Shown here: in pieces, positions 35,356 through 47,158 of the stretch
Layout: each line of letters begins with the position of its first letter
Position numbering within the stretch: position 1 is the stretch's first letter
DNA from: Spirometra erinaceieuropaei
Lineage: Eukaryota; Platyhelminthes; Cestoda; Diphyllobothriidea; Diphyllobothriidae
Direction: 5' to 3'
Length of the DNA stretch: 64,000 bases
Assembly (NCBI GenBank): GCA_902702965.1
Contig: CACRXP010000681.1
Span: 138,529 to 202,528, forward strand
Translations under genes and position numbers: made by a program
Notes under the pieces: generated by a model
What the model was told of the DNA's origin: nothing
Databases searched by the model: none
Seen by the model: only the letters and a program-made list of their open reading frames with translations

Positions 35356-37272
35356 CAGTACCTGTGCTAACTCATGAAATGTCACGAATTAACACAGGTT
35401 AACGCCTTTAACGCAAAATCGGTAAACACTACGGCTTCCAAAGTCTGATAGCGGAAAATAAACGATGTGCCAAAGAAATAAAGCAAAGTTTGGTTAAGAA
35501 AATATTATTTACTGAGATAAAAATAAATAATTTTCGATAAAAGTCACATTTTCGAAAAACGCCTATATTACAACCAAGTTAATAAAGGCTACGTATGAGG
35601 ACGTATAAAGGAGGAGGGCACATAAAAGGTCAAAAATAATTAAGGACAGAAACAGATAAAAAAAATTAGTACTTTGTAGATTGTCCATTCGAATTAATAA
35701 CAGCAGAAAGTCTGTCCGACATAGACATGACAAGGTTATCTATGGTGGATTGTAAAATGTAATTATTGAGTATGAAATCCAATTTTTCCTGCATTGAAAG
35801 AGTCTTCTTAGCTTTGTGCCAATTTCTTTTGACTATTCCAAAAAGATTTTTGATTGGATTAATGTCGGGACTGTTGGCCGGGATGAAAATGGATTGGAGG
35901 CCAATTGCGGAGAGCGTGGTTGTTGTCTAAAATGTTAGATTATGTTTGCAAGCGGCATCAAATTCGTACCTCTTTAGAGCGGTGGACAGGTGCATTGTCC
36001 TGCAAAATTACAGTATCCATTCGGCGCCGACTTATGCCGTTGTAGCCGAAAGCATCCTTGACAATTGCAATGAACACCTTGCTGTTGATGGTGTCGGATG
36101 TTGACCGCCAGACAGGCCGCTCACCGAATTTAATCGCCATCCAAACCATCATCCGCCGACAGTTCTTGAATGTTGCCGTCGGTGTAGTATGTTCTCTTGG
36201 GAAGTTCTTTCCACATATGACAGTTTGGAGCGACTTCGTAGGCTTGTCTAAAAATAGAACCTCATCGCAGAAGAAAATGCTCTTCCAAAATGAAGATCTG
36301 TATTCAATATAATTCTTAGCAAATAAAAGCCGTTCTCTAATTAGTTTTCTACTTAAATATGGCTTAATTATGGCCTTCCGCCGCTGCAGTTCAAATTCCT
36401 TCATCCTTTTTCTAATGATGTTCATAGAAAACATCGGCAGATGTTCCCGCTGAATGGCCTCAATGGGCATGTAATGAAACTTTTTTAATGTACGACGAAT
36501 AAAATCGTCGTCTTGCTTACTTGTGGCCCGTTTTGGTCCCCCTATCTTATTTCTAGGAACAGTTTTATCATTAATAATGCGCCACAGAGTGACCTTGCTA
36601 ATATTGAAAATATTAGCTAACGACTCACGCGGGATTCCTTCCGCCGCTAATTTTCGAATGCGCTGGAAGTCAACTTCGGATAAGTATTGTTTTGACATAG
36701 TTATCGTTTGGCGTGGCAGAGCAAAGTGACGGCATGTCGCGCGAACTCAATATATATTCGTTTACGACACGCATTTTCAGTCTGGTAAAACAATCACACT
36801 GATAAACTTTTTATTTCGGTATTTTGAAACATAAAACTTTACGAATTTGTAAAATAGAATTTTTAGATAAAGAATCGCACGTTATTTCCTGAACACAATA
36901 AGAACTAATTTATCTGCATTTCCCTGATTTTGTTGATATTGAAATTTAATTTTTTTCTTTTTGTTCGAAAGTTTGTCAAAAAATTTCGTCCTTTTATTAA
37001 TCTTCTTAAACATATTAATAAGGTTACACAAAGAATTTCCATCCGAAAGCTTTAATAGCGTAGGAAACTGCTTGAATATCAGGAATCCTCCGATTTCGCC
37101 TTAATCCGGCCCGTTTTCTATTTAATATACAGATCCGTATCAAACTTTCCTTCAGAAAACAGTCTTTTCGTCCTTATTTCAACCAAATAAACACAAATAA
37201 CGACACCAAAAATACACTACATTGTCCACTATAATTTTGACCTCGGCATTTCATGAGTTAGCACAGGTACTG
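35356..37272. mobile_element. Tc1/mariner element with TA target duplication
   Basis: Exactly bounded: TA at 35354-35355, then CAGTACCTGTGC; the right end is the reverse complement, ending GCACAGGTACTG at 37272, followed by TA. The first 26 or so bases of the two ends match as terminal inverted repeats and include GCTAACTCATGAAATG. CAGT ends and a TA duplication are the hallmarks of Tc1/mariner. Length 1917 bp. The transposase gene is on the minus strand. The termini match those of family A except at a few positions, so this is a candidate source of transposase for those elements. Confidence 0.9.
35666..36698 (-). pseudogene. Tc1/mariner transposase, frameshifted
   Basis: The N-terminal 246 codons (36698-35958) start MSKQYLSEVDFQRIRKLAAE. 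A helix-turn-helix region follows (about residues 20-60, SLANIFNISKVTLWRIIND), then a second DNA-binding part (FHYMPIEAIQREHLPMFS). The catalytic core begins at IFFCDEVLF (first D) and VILQDNAPVHRSKE (second D). The frame then breaks; downstream, ANSPDINPIKNLFGIVKRNW is the usual SPDxNPIEN motif but has Lys where the catalytic Glu is expected. A stop is also present in the intervening segment. At least one frameshift and a lost catalytic residue make this copy inactive. Confidence 0.85.
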
Positions 37273-37279
37273 TATGTAT

Positions 37280-38015
37280 TTACTTTTTCAGGAGAACTGT
37301 AGCGCAACTTGGCTGGGTCGCATGATAGCAACCGAATAATCAACAACCTGATGAACCTGCTTTTTATAAAACATATGTAATTTTGTAAGCAAATAGAAAG
37401 TTCATGTCTAAGGTCATACAACGAAGGTTGCATCTCCCACCAAGTGTCATTTTAGCATGCAGCTGTAAAGAGATGCATTCAAAATATCGCACCTTAGGAA
37501 GGCGAAATGCCTTGATGTTATACTGAGCGGTTAGTTACATTGCAACGCTACCTATGCAATAATTCTCAAATAAAAATGCACTGGAAACTGCCACCTGGCA
37601 CTACATAAAGTTGGTCATCTAATTTAAATGATTCGTCAGGTAAATACAGTGTTGGGTATTACGTTGATGACTGTTAGGCAATCTGTAAATTATTAAACCC
37701 TATAAGTAGATGGGTGTGTTATAAATATGTGCGCCTCATAACTTCAATAAATATAATTCAAAATGCCCCGCCAGGTTCCAGTACTTAATTATTTCGATTC
37801 CAAAACTGGGTTGTTTTTAGAAACCTACGTATGCATTCCTGTGTTTTCTGGCGTCGTCTAGCTTAATTGGGAGGAAGGCCAGTGGATTTGCATCGGCGCA
37901 TTTGCCGAGATGCGCGGTGGCACACTAGAATCAACATGGCTAAACGTGCAGTAGGTGGGCTTAATCATGAAATGTCATGTAATTGCCTGTTGGAAAGGGG
38001 AAACAGGTTGAGAGT
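37280..38015. other. No gene; isolated family A terminus
   Basis: No supported exon. At 37949-37980 a solo left end reads CAGTAGGTGGGC and TCATGAAATGTCATG, then continues into unrelated sequence. Confidence 0.4.
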
Positions 38016-38019
38016 TGAC

Positions 38020-38560
38020 AGTCTGGTTTCGTAGGGATAGGGTTATGGCTAGGTTCTAGCGTCAGGGTAAGTGTTAGGTCTTGGGGTTAGGGTTAGGTTT
38101 TAGGATAAGAGTTAGGTTAAGGGTTAGGACGAGGTTTTAAAGCTGCGATTAGGCTTATGTTTAGGGTAAATCGAAGGGTTAAAAATACTTTTAGGAGTAG
38201 GTTTAATAGCTAGGATTAGGTTTAATTGTTAGGATTGCGGTTAGGATTAGGGTTAGGTTTAGGGTTAAGTTTAGGGTGGGGGTGTGGGTTAGTGTTAGGT
38301 TTTAGGGTTCGTTTAAGGATAAGTACTAGGATAAGGTTTTATGGCTCGGGTGAGGATTCAACGTTAGGTTTGGGGTTAGGTTTTAGGATTACTGTTTAGT
38401 GTTTGGTTTTAGGGTGAAATTTTTAGTTTTGGTGTTTCAGGTTGGATTAAAGTTCCAGTGTTATCTGTTAGGATTAGGTTTACGGTTTGGGTTTAAGGTT
38501 AGTTCTTCGGGTTTGTGTTGGCGGTTAGGGTTACCGTTAGGTTTTAGGTTTAAGTTTTGC
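38020..38560 (+). repeat. Degenerate telomere-like TTAGGG tract
   Basis: About 540 bp composed of irregular TTAGG, GGTTAGG and GGGTTAGG words (for example GGGTTAGGGTTAGG and GGATTAGGGTTAGG). The variation between units rules out a functional telomere; it looks like an interstitial or old telomeric repeat. Confidence 0.75.
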
Positions 38561-38689
38561 TGTCTTGGCGATCATTTTCGACCTCAGTCTTCCCCCGCCA
38601 CTGCCCTCCCCGATCACACCGTCCCTGCAAGGCCCTATGTGCGTTACTTACATAAGTCTGCCTCGCCTTTCATGACGCTCTAACTACCG

Positions 38690-39530
38690 CCTCTTCGTTT
38701 TCTGATGAGGAAACTTAGCATAACAAGTGTTTGGATATTAAAGACTCGTTTATTGGTACCCTTATCAAAAACCCTTCTATTCGGTTTCAGTGGCTGTCCT
38801 ACTAGTGCTTCGTTGACGTCTGCGCTTCTTCCACACGGTCTTCTTGTTTGCCCTTCATGCATTCGCCTGCTAAGTAGTTGGTGTCCGCTTCCCTTCCTCA
38901 GTGTCTCCTGTGTTGACTGAGTAGGCCTCGGTTGCGTGTCGCACAAAGACCTCATCTGCCTCCGGCCGGTTATCTGCTCCTACATTGTACCACAGTCGAT
39001 ACTGTGTTTCGTCTAAATGTGTCAATACCTTCCTATCGGACACCGGTCCAGTTTCCTGCAGTTTCCACTTCAGGCCACCCCAGTAAGCTCCTATCGCGTT
39101 AGTATGCTTGTCTGTGACGGGGTCGACGAAATTGCGGCAATGGTGGACGATATAGTGTCCTTAACCGACTGTTGGTAGGCGGACATAAACTTCACGCTCG
39201 TCTGTAACTACCACACTTCCACTGACCACCCATTTCATAATCCCTATTATCAGTGCTGCCCATGCTCCGTTACTCACTTGTGCTAAAAGAGGTGTTCCTC
39301 CTTTAGGTTTTTGTACATTTCCATTATCCAGTACTGCCACCTTAGTCTACATTTGTTACACTTTCTTCTGCTTATAAGTGATTCGTCTACCCGAAGCTCT
39401 ACCCCAGGTCCATCGAGATTGACATTGTGAACTATTAATGCCTTCCAAAAGACATGTTTTCACATGCGAAACCAGTCGACTGCAGTTGCCTTATTAACAT
39501 CTGCCGCTCCGGCACACATTCTCCTGCTTA
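38690..39530 (-). pseudogene. Second Merlin transposase copy, decayed
   Basis: The minus strand reads RRMCAGAADVNKATAVDWF, HVFWKALIVHNVNLDGPG, then VELRVDESLISRRKCNK (first D), WIMEMYKN, a short decayed portion with stops, HHCRNFVDPVTDKHTNAIGAY and LDETQYRLWYN. These align with the Merlin copy at 33355-34290. The catalytic Glu of TNAIEAYW is Gly here. Divergence from the first copy is considerable, so they belong to different subfamilies or are old. Confidence 0.75.
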
Positions 39531-40707
39531 ACCCTCCAAAAAAAACAATAACACACCATTACACCTTTGCTAAACGTTAATTTGCTTCATTCAAATATGT
39601 GCAGTTTCCGCAGTGCCTTCCTCATTCCAGACCTACTGCACTTACCGGTGCAACAATTTGTGTGCTTTCTAAATTTCGGCAATCACATTGTCTTCTGGCA
39701 GCAGCAGGTAAGGCTACCGGGCTGGAGTTTCTTCCCCAGGAGATACGGTACAATGTCAGCCGAATCCAACATCCGCCCTAATTTGTCGTCTATCGTGCGT
39801 CTTTCTTCCTGCGATCCTCTCCTTTTTTGCAGTGCCTTGCGGTCGACCACAAAATAAGTGTAATAGCTAGGGTCCTTTTCATTTGTGCTAGGTATTTTTC
39901 TAGGCTTCCAGACCACTTTTTGTAGTTTTACTTATTTCCGTTGAAGTAAAATTGTTTTCGGTTTTTCCCACTTGTCATATTACTTTCTTTCCCCCCCCCC
40001 TTAAACTCCGTTAAGGTGTCTGCTACATTTTCGCTCTAATTTTATGTATTGCTTCTTCTTTTACCTTTCTGTTTTACTTTTTCGCAATATGCCAATAACG
40101 AGGGTCAAATGCTGTTTATTAATTATTTAGTAAATCCTGGGTCAGTTGCATAGACTCCACAAAAAAATTGATCGTAACCTAACTGACAACGTCATAACTA
40201 ATAGGATTGAGAAATCAAAACGTTGCTATTTCAGTTAACTGTAGACTGCAAAATACATAAAACGTAAGACTTAAAAATAGAGGGCGAAAATCATCTGGTT
40301 GCCTGCTTATAAACTGACAGCAATCTGAAAACTAAGTATACGGGAAAACATGGTCAAGAGAAATAACGTAACTTGTCGACATGAACATCGAATAAGCCTT
40401 ATAGAACTGACTATACAGACTTGCAATTTTATAAAGAAACAATAATAACTTTATTTCGAACGTCCCTCAAGGACAGCCAAATAATGCTTGGTTATTGATT
40501 TTTTTTCCAAATTTCTGTTATTGGTGGTTGTTTCAATACTTGCTCAGATGAAGAACGCAATAATCGACTTGGTTCCAGATATTCACATAATGCAATGGTG
40601 AGTGCTCTAAGGTAAACCGAGTTTGATGTTATTCAGAGTAAACCATTGATTGACAAAATCTTCGCGAACTCCTAGGTGGATCGTTTATGGACCTAATTAT
40701 TGTAATA
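39485..40707 (-). repeat. 1.2-kb tandem duplication, unit 1
   Basis: Directly repeated at 40708-41905 with clear divergence. It contains the 5' part of the Merlin transposase gene on the minus strand: the open frame 39916-39683 (77 codons, ending DIVPYLLGKKLQPGSLTCCC) corresponds to the N-terminus VVQYLQRWRLLATTLAC of the other Merlin copy. CTGKCSRSGMRKALR nearby is the Zn-ribbon half. Confidence 0.75.
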
Positions 40708-41905
40708 CCGCCTTATTTACACCTTCCTCTCCGGCACACCTTCTCACGCTATGCCCTCCAAAAAATAATAACTCATCATTACAGCTTTCCTAAGCGTTAG
40801 TTTGCCTCATTCAAATATGCTTATGCTCCTCAGTGCTTTTCTTATTCCACACCTACTGCACTTAACGGTAAAACCATTCGTGTGTTGCTTGAATTTCTGC
40901 AGTCACACTGTCCTCTTATAGTGACAGGTAAGGTTCCAAGGCTGGCGTTTCTTTTCGCGCAGATACGGAACATTTTCATCCACCCTAATTCGTCGTCTTT
41001 CGTAAATATTTCTACGTTCGGTCCTCTCCGTTTTGCAGTGCCTTGCGGTCGACAACAAAATAAGTGAAATAGTTAGGGGTCCCTTGCATTAATGCTAACG
41101 AGTTTTCCAGGCTTTCAGACCACTTTTCGCCTTTTTACTTATTTTCGATGAAGGTAAATTATTTTGTTCGGTTTTTCCTACTCGTATTACTTTCTTTCCC
41201 TCTTAGGAACTCATTTTAGGTTTCTGCCATAGTTTCGCTCTCATTTATATCTTTCTGCTTATTTTACCTTTCCATCTTCCTTTCGCACTCTATGCCAATA
41301 AGAAGGGTCACATGCCGTTTATGAATTATTTAATAAATCCCAGTTCAGGTCACATAGACTCTACAAACAGCTTGATCGTAAGCTAACTGACAACATGATA
41401 AAGAGTAGAATTAAGAAATTGAAACGTCGATATTTCAGTAAACTGCAGACTGCAAAATACGTAAAAAAGCAAGACGTCAAAATAGAAAGCAAAATCATCC
41501 GGTTGCCAGCTTATACACTGACAGCAATCTGCAAATTCAATATACGGGAAAACGTGATCGAGAGAAATAACGAAACTTGCCGCCATGAACATCTTATAAG
41601 CCTTATAGAACATACTCGACAGACATGCAATTTTATGAAGAAACAGTAGTAACTGTATTTCAAACGTCCCTCAAGGACAGCCAAATCATGCTCGGTTATT
41701 GTTTTTTTCCAGATTTCGGTTATTGGTGGTTGTTTCAATACTTGCTCAGATTAAAAACACAATTACCGACCTGGTTCCAGGAATTCACAAAATGCAATGG
41801 TGAGTGCTCTAAGGTAAACCGAGTTTGCTGTTTAACAGAGTAAACCATTCATTTATAAAATTCCAGCGAACTACTAGGCCGCTCGTTTATGAACGTAATG
41901 ATTGG
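40708..41905 (-). repeat. 1.2-kb tandem duplication, unit 2
   Basis: Second copy of the unit; CCGGCACAC occurs at 39509 and 40731, a spacing of 1222 bp. On the minus strand it reads SVRRCAGEEGVNKAVLQ, and NGFTVKCSRCGIRKALR is better kept here than in unit 1 (both Cys of C-x-x-C present). The duplication thus repeats the 5' half of the transposase gene upstream of itself. It has no intact open frame. Confidence 0.75.
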
Positions 41906-42079
41906 AGCGCCGGCATTTAGATGGGAGGTCTTCTTCTTAATTTGACTCCTATGAGACTCTCAGGCAGGCCAGATACTAGCAACCCAGTTACCAGTCTAAA
42001 CAGGTTTTACGCTCATATTCATGAATGCTACGTGTAGGCAGGCTATTACATACTATCAGAAACTAATACTAGGCAGTGG

Positions 42080-42300
42080 AATGCCGTCACACGTTTCTTT
42101 ACTTCGTATACGAAAGGATAGTTGCAGTGTGTGTTACAGCCGCCTTCATTCTGAGTCTGTGAGATCCGTATTTTATGCATAGAAAACAGACCCACGTCGA
42201 CGGTCATTTCTTTCTTCGGTCGTCACTTTGCCTTCTATCACCAGAAAGTAGCTAAAGCGATAAGCAGCTTAAATATACAGAGAAACAAAATTAAATTAAA
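42080..42300 (-). repeat. Family B variant, reverse
   Basis: Matches the reverse complement of about 13440-13600 (CGGTCATTTCTTTCTTCGGTCG, CATTCTGAGTCTGTGAGAT). Confidence 0.55.
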
Positions 42301-42870
42301 ATAATTTGGCCAACAACTCGATGACAGTTAGGACAGACGGCGTAGGTCTGGGATGTCTGATGTTTTGTTGGATGAACTGAAGAAAACCAGTGCAGTTTTT
42401 GACCGATGTGTGTTTGAAAATCCAAATCTGAGTGGTTTTGTGAGCTTGCGCGACGTTAGGTCGACCTGTCTGTCAGGTCGGCGCAAAATGCTTTGAAGTG
42501 GCGTCGCAACAATGCATGCAATTTCGCCAACTAAGGAGGGGAAATAAGGTCAGAGCGGAGGATGTGCACAGTGTGCGATATCATCAAATATATAATTATG
42601 ATGGAATTTAAATGGGCATTAAAACATTTAGAAAATACTCATTATTGCATGGTTCCCTTTTGATCGCAAGGTACCTTTTCACCGAGTATGAAACTTCAAA
42701 ATGTCATTTGCTATCAAAGGAGTATAAAAAAGGATATATTAAGTTTCTATTCAATAGAATACTCGAATTGCTGTGCACATCCGCATGTAATCTAAAAACA
42801 TGCTGTATTTCGAGTTCTTTTAGAAAAGCGTGTTTTTATTCGCCGGGAAAAAAGCGTATTCGAGGTCGCA
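42300..42870 (-). repeat. Family B dispersed repeat, reverse
   Basis: Reverse-strand copy of the 9745-10345 repeat: AGTTAGGACAGACGGC, GACCTGTCTGTCAGGTCGGCG, GAGGATGTGCACA, GACATGCTGT-like words. Followed by a family A3 terminus. Confidence 0.6.
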
Positions 42871-42879
42871 ATCCCGAAC

Positions 42880-42965
42880 TGTGCTAACTCAAGAAATGTC
42901 AACTTAAATTCTGAAATGCGTTTACGACTCCGAGTTTGCTTAAGTAGAATTGTAATACTGATTGT
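42880..42965. mobile_element. Family A3 terminus fragment
   Basis: AACTGTGCTAACTCAAGAAATG then TGAAATGCGTTTACGACTCC and TGCTTAAGTAGAATTG, the A3 left arm, cut off after about 85 bp. Confidence 0.55.
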
Positions 42966-43370
42966 ATTTTATGCATATAAAGCAGACTACACGTCGACGG
43001 TCATTTCTTTCTTCGGTCGTCACCGTGCCTTATGTAACTAAAAATTAGCTAAACTGATAAGCAACCTAACTACGCAGAGAAACTAAACTACTGCCTGAAA
43101 CAGCCAATTAATTTGGCCAACAATTTGATGGCAGTTAAGACAGACGGCATAAGTCTGGGTTGTCTGACGGTTCTCTGGTGAACCGTGAAAGCCAGGGACT
43201 TTAGGTCACAGGCGTGTGTGGCTTTCTGAGTTGTCGAGGATGTGTGTCGGCCTGTATAACAGGTCGACGCAGACTGCAGCGGAGATGCTTTGTAGTGCCC
43301 TCGCCATTGAGCACCTGACTAGGAGATCAGGAATGTGGTTTAATGACGACGTAGGTTTTGTTTAGTGGTC
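42965..43370 (-). repeat. Family B variant, reverse
   Basis: Reverse complement of 13090-13640; shared GGCAGTTAAGACAGACGGC, GTCTGACGGTTCTCTGGTGA, ACTAGGAGATCAGGAATG. Confidence 0.6.
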
Positions 43371-43429
43371 AGGCGTATTCGCTAAATTGAAATAAAGGAC
43401 AGTAATTTCGAAATTTCCGGGAGACTGTA

Positions 43430-43730
43430 GGTAATAACATGCTGCCTATATCATGCGCCGCTGTGCGGCTGCTGGTTGGTCTCGAGAGAGAGCCCGTAAG
43501 GCACAATGGAACGAATGAGTTCTGTATGAACGATCGGTGAGCGCCCCATAACATTGTATGTTCTCGACCGGAACCGACAGGGCAACGGGCTCGTGACCCA
43601 GTGGTTAGAGGCGTGGTCTTCTAACTAACAGGTCGCGAGTTCGAGCCTCGGGTGTTCCACACTTGGGGGTTGGGTTTGGCTGGCTGACGACGGCTAACCA
43701 GTATTCCTTGTCTCTGTCATTAATAACATG
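43430..43730 (+). mobile_element. tRNA-related SINE-like repeat
   Basis: At 43588-43658 the sequence has an A-box-like word (TGACCCAGTGGTTAGAGG) and a B-box-like word (GGTCGCGAGTTCGAGCC), spaced as in a tRNA gene, with an anticodon-loop-like CTTCTAA. The acceptor and anticodon stems do not pair, so it is not a functional tRNA. It is related to 23380-23720 both upstream and downstream of the tRNA-like part, which suggests a longer SINE or composite repeat. The tRNA of origin may be Arg(TCT), an uncertain reading. Confidence 0.6.
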
Positions 43731-43739
43731 CTGGACTTA

Positions 43740-44525
43740 ATGTTCTTAGCATTCAGCACTTAAGTATTATTAACAATTAAAAAGTACTGGCTTTCTATCC
43801 ACAATGCCAAATACTTTGATGGATACTAGCATGCGTCATACAGCGGATGCGCTTTTCACAGAATATAAAGGGACTTCTAGGCAATATTCCGTCTAGAATG
43901 GCCAGGGCGTTCCATAGTTATCAGTGGGGTAAGATAATATCTTAACGGTGGAGCGGTGACCATATGCAAGAAGATAAACAACAGAGAATTAAAGGTCATG
44001 ATCTCGCACGGATTTCATAAATTTTGAAATTCCTTAATATAACATGAATTCTGTTTCGGGTCTGCAGGGATTCATAGTTACTTTCACCACAGTCCATATG
44101 CTTTTATCATAATTGTTGAGGGGGAGGCAGATATTTCCCTCAACTACAACAGTATATCTGAACTAGGTAAAAAAGACGTTACATGTAACACCTTGGTCGT
44201 GGACCGGTAGGTCATTATAATGTCGTCCAAAGACTGACACCTCAATCTGTCATCTTGTATGAGAGAGCAATCTTCAAGTCATGCACATGCATAAAAGGCT
44301 TGCCATTGAGGAATGTATCAAATGCACCCGTGTTAATAGAGACTCAAACGTGATTTTGCGCATACGCCCACTCTTAACAGGGCGTTAAAATCGATGATAA
44401 AGTTGCACACTAGATCTACGATATCAGGGGTAAGTTGGCTTGGATGCAAGACTCCAGTTAAAACCGTCTTGGACTTTGAATCATAGTGAAGCTGAATATT
44501 TGCTGGTTAGTAGTCCTGAAAACAT
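43740..44525. other. No gene recognised
   Basis: No supported exon or repeat was seen in this AT-rich stretch. Confidence 0.4.
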
Positions 44526-44529
44526 TTAG

Positions 44530-45294
44530 AAGGAATCCATAGACATGCAATTGCATTGCGTAAAAAACATGAATAAACATATTCATCCTTTTGCTAATTT
44601 GATGGAAAAATTTGTCTTTATCCAATTTTATACTTAAAGGAAGGGTATAATTCTGTTTCAAAAAAGGTTCATATTGTTCGATCTTTTAATACCGTGAAAT
44701 GGCCGTTCATAAAACGTCATGTCTCCGAACTTACTAATATGGCTTGCAAAGTTAACGATATGGATAAAATCCGCTGCTAAATTTTATGAACCTCATATAG
44801 TTGTCTCTTAATACCGTAGAGAAATGTTTGGTGTTACATATGCAGAAAATATAAGGCTTGTACTTTATTAAACGATGAATGTAAGTGTAACAACAGGTCG
44901 GGTTCAAAATTATTAGGGAACTGGAAAAAAATTTGAACCACTGAATTATTATCTTTTTACAGGATAAACTTAGAAGAATACATACTTTTCTAATTAATTA
45001 GCAAAAGAATGAATATTTTTATTCATGTTTTTATTGAATATAATTGAATTTTAAAGGTCATCGAAAATCAATGATAAAATTGCATGATACTGAACTAGTC
45101 ATTTTTGGCAAAGTATAGTTTTCGCATGTCGTCGGAGAGAAGTTCATTCAAAGGCATACACACTGAGATAACTTGAATATTATAGAATTATGCTCCATGA
45201 CGATTAGTTTTATAACTCCACTCAATTAGTCCTTTCAAAGCAAAAACTAATTTCGAAATTTTGGTTGATATTTCATGAGTTAGCCCATGTACTG
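44530..45294. mobile_element. Family A transposon, left terminus missing
   Basis: The right terminus is clear (TTGATATTTCATGAGTTAGCCC ending TGTACTG at 45294, then TA). The left arm starts within the family, at the CATTCATC-like word near 44580, so the outer left end is lost. Confidence 0.65.
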
Positions 45295-45299
45295 TAGGC

Positions 45300-45805
45300 A
45301 TTACCCATCTGGCTGGTCGTTCGATTACGGATCTGTCTTATGGTGACTGACAAACCAGTGCCCTAATGCATCAGCATTCACCTGTGGTCACCCTCTCAAC
45401 TCTTCTCATCGTCCTTTCATACTTAGTCGTGGCGTGGGTCTACTCGGTCATATGCTCTTGCGTGAAGACCTGTGGTGGACCGCTGCAGAGAATACCCCTT
45501 CTATATCAACAGACACAACGCACATGAGGACACCCGATATCACACATGGTAAGCACGAAGTGGACACCTTTCACATAATGGGAGGTGTTTTGTTCGACCC
45601 TTTCACGTGACACCTCTTCTACATGTGTGATCTGAAAAGTCTACCCCCATTGTGTGAAGTCCAGGTATACTATGTTTTATACGTTCGGCCAGACTATTTC
45701 AGCGCTGTCAACCAGCATTATGTGCCTGGCCGACTCGGACAGCGGATTGGTTTCTGTGAGGAGAAGACAGAGTGAGGTGGAGTTCAGAGACGCCAACAAC
45801 AAAAC
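45300..45805. other. No gene confirmed
   Basis: An open plus-strand frame of 78 codons (45654-45890) runs into the segmental duplication; its homologue at 2330-2395 is not open, so coding function is doubtful. Confidence 0.35.
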
Positions 45806-47158
45806 ACTCTGCGGCAATCTGAACAAAAAAATGCGCTATCATCGTCTGCCAAGTGGCGAAATAACTCGGTTTGCTTTCCCGGACGAATAGTCAGGCTGCA
45901 ATGACTCTTTCATAGTATGGCATTTCCATCCGGGTCGCCCTCCTTATGTTGCGTGAAATTCTTGTTCTTTGTGCATTGAACAGGAGTGTGATGACCGGCT
46001 CGGCCGCTGGTTTATGCCGTGCCCTGTTACACGAATGAGGAGTGCAGACAGTCAGCCGAGATTTGAAGACGGTAGGTAAGGGCAATTCGCAGGGTTCTTC
46101 TGGGCCCACAAGACTGTACTTTTGGATCGTTTGGCACGGACCTTTTACACCGGTCCTCACGATTTCTGGAATCAGCAATATATGCGGGAATGATTCTTGG
46201 TATGCCCTCGTTTTCACTTTTTTTCAGTATGTCAAGAACTGTTATTAGACCATTTTGAACGGAAGCACGAGTAAGTACCTTTCCGTAGAAGGACGTGTGA
46301 TTTAGAAGATCCCACTAGAAGGCTAAATTCTGCTAGCAACAGCAAAGGCCAGAACCACCAATTTACGAAAGCTCATCTTGTGCGCACAAATAAACCCACC
46401 CCTCGCATTACGCATCTCATCACGAAAGGTTCGTCAAATGCATGGACTATTTCAAGCTCTCCCTACTTCCTCCTTTAGCCTCATTGCCTCCGGAAAACTT
46501 GCCTTTTACTTCTTAAACCCCTCCATACTCCCACACTGTATTTGTTTGTCAAGCCAAATTGAAATTTAATTCGCCCATCGCTTGCAGGCTTCACTTACTA
46601 GTGGATAATATTTAAATATACCGACCCGACAGGAATGTATTATGAGAACATAAGTTTCAAATGATGTTCAAATGGTTACAGTGCAGGTTCACATTAGTAT
46701 GAACCTGCTGACTTGTTGTATAACTGCTAACCTTTCATCGCCTCCTCGGAACTGATGAGTATCTTGGGGATTTCGAACACTTCTAAAGTGTCGCCCTATT
46801 TGAAGTTGAATTTGAAATAAGGACAGCACGTTGACTGTTTTTCAGAAAACCACCTGCCATTAATCTGTTCTGTGTTGGATTTTTACGAATGGATGCAATA
46901 ACACACGTAGAATTCACCAGTATCATCCGTGTACATTGCTTTTCAAGGGTTGCATCCATCATAACTAATGAGTTTGTGCATTAAAAAACGCAATAATTCA
47001 CGTGGAAAGATCAAGGGTATTTCAATGGTTTTGGTCTTCTGACTTGCCAGCGGGATAGGTATAACGCATGTAAAAAGCGAAACGTGTAGAAGTTAGATAT
47101 CAGGATAAAAAGCAAGACAGTCAACTCGATATCCTAGACTGTCTCATAAGGCCCATAT

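Noticed and set aside
43588..43658. A functional tRNA gene
   Set aside because: Box-like words are present, but the acceptor and anticodon stems do not pair, so it is a tRNA-derived repeat.
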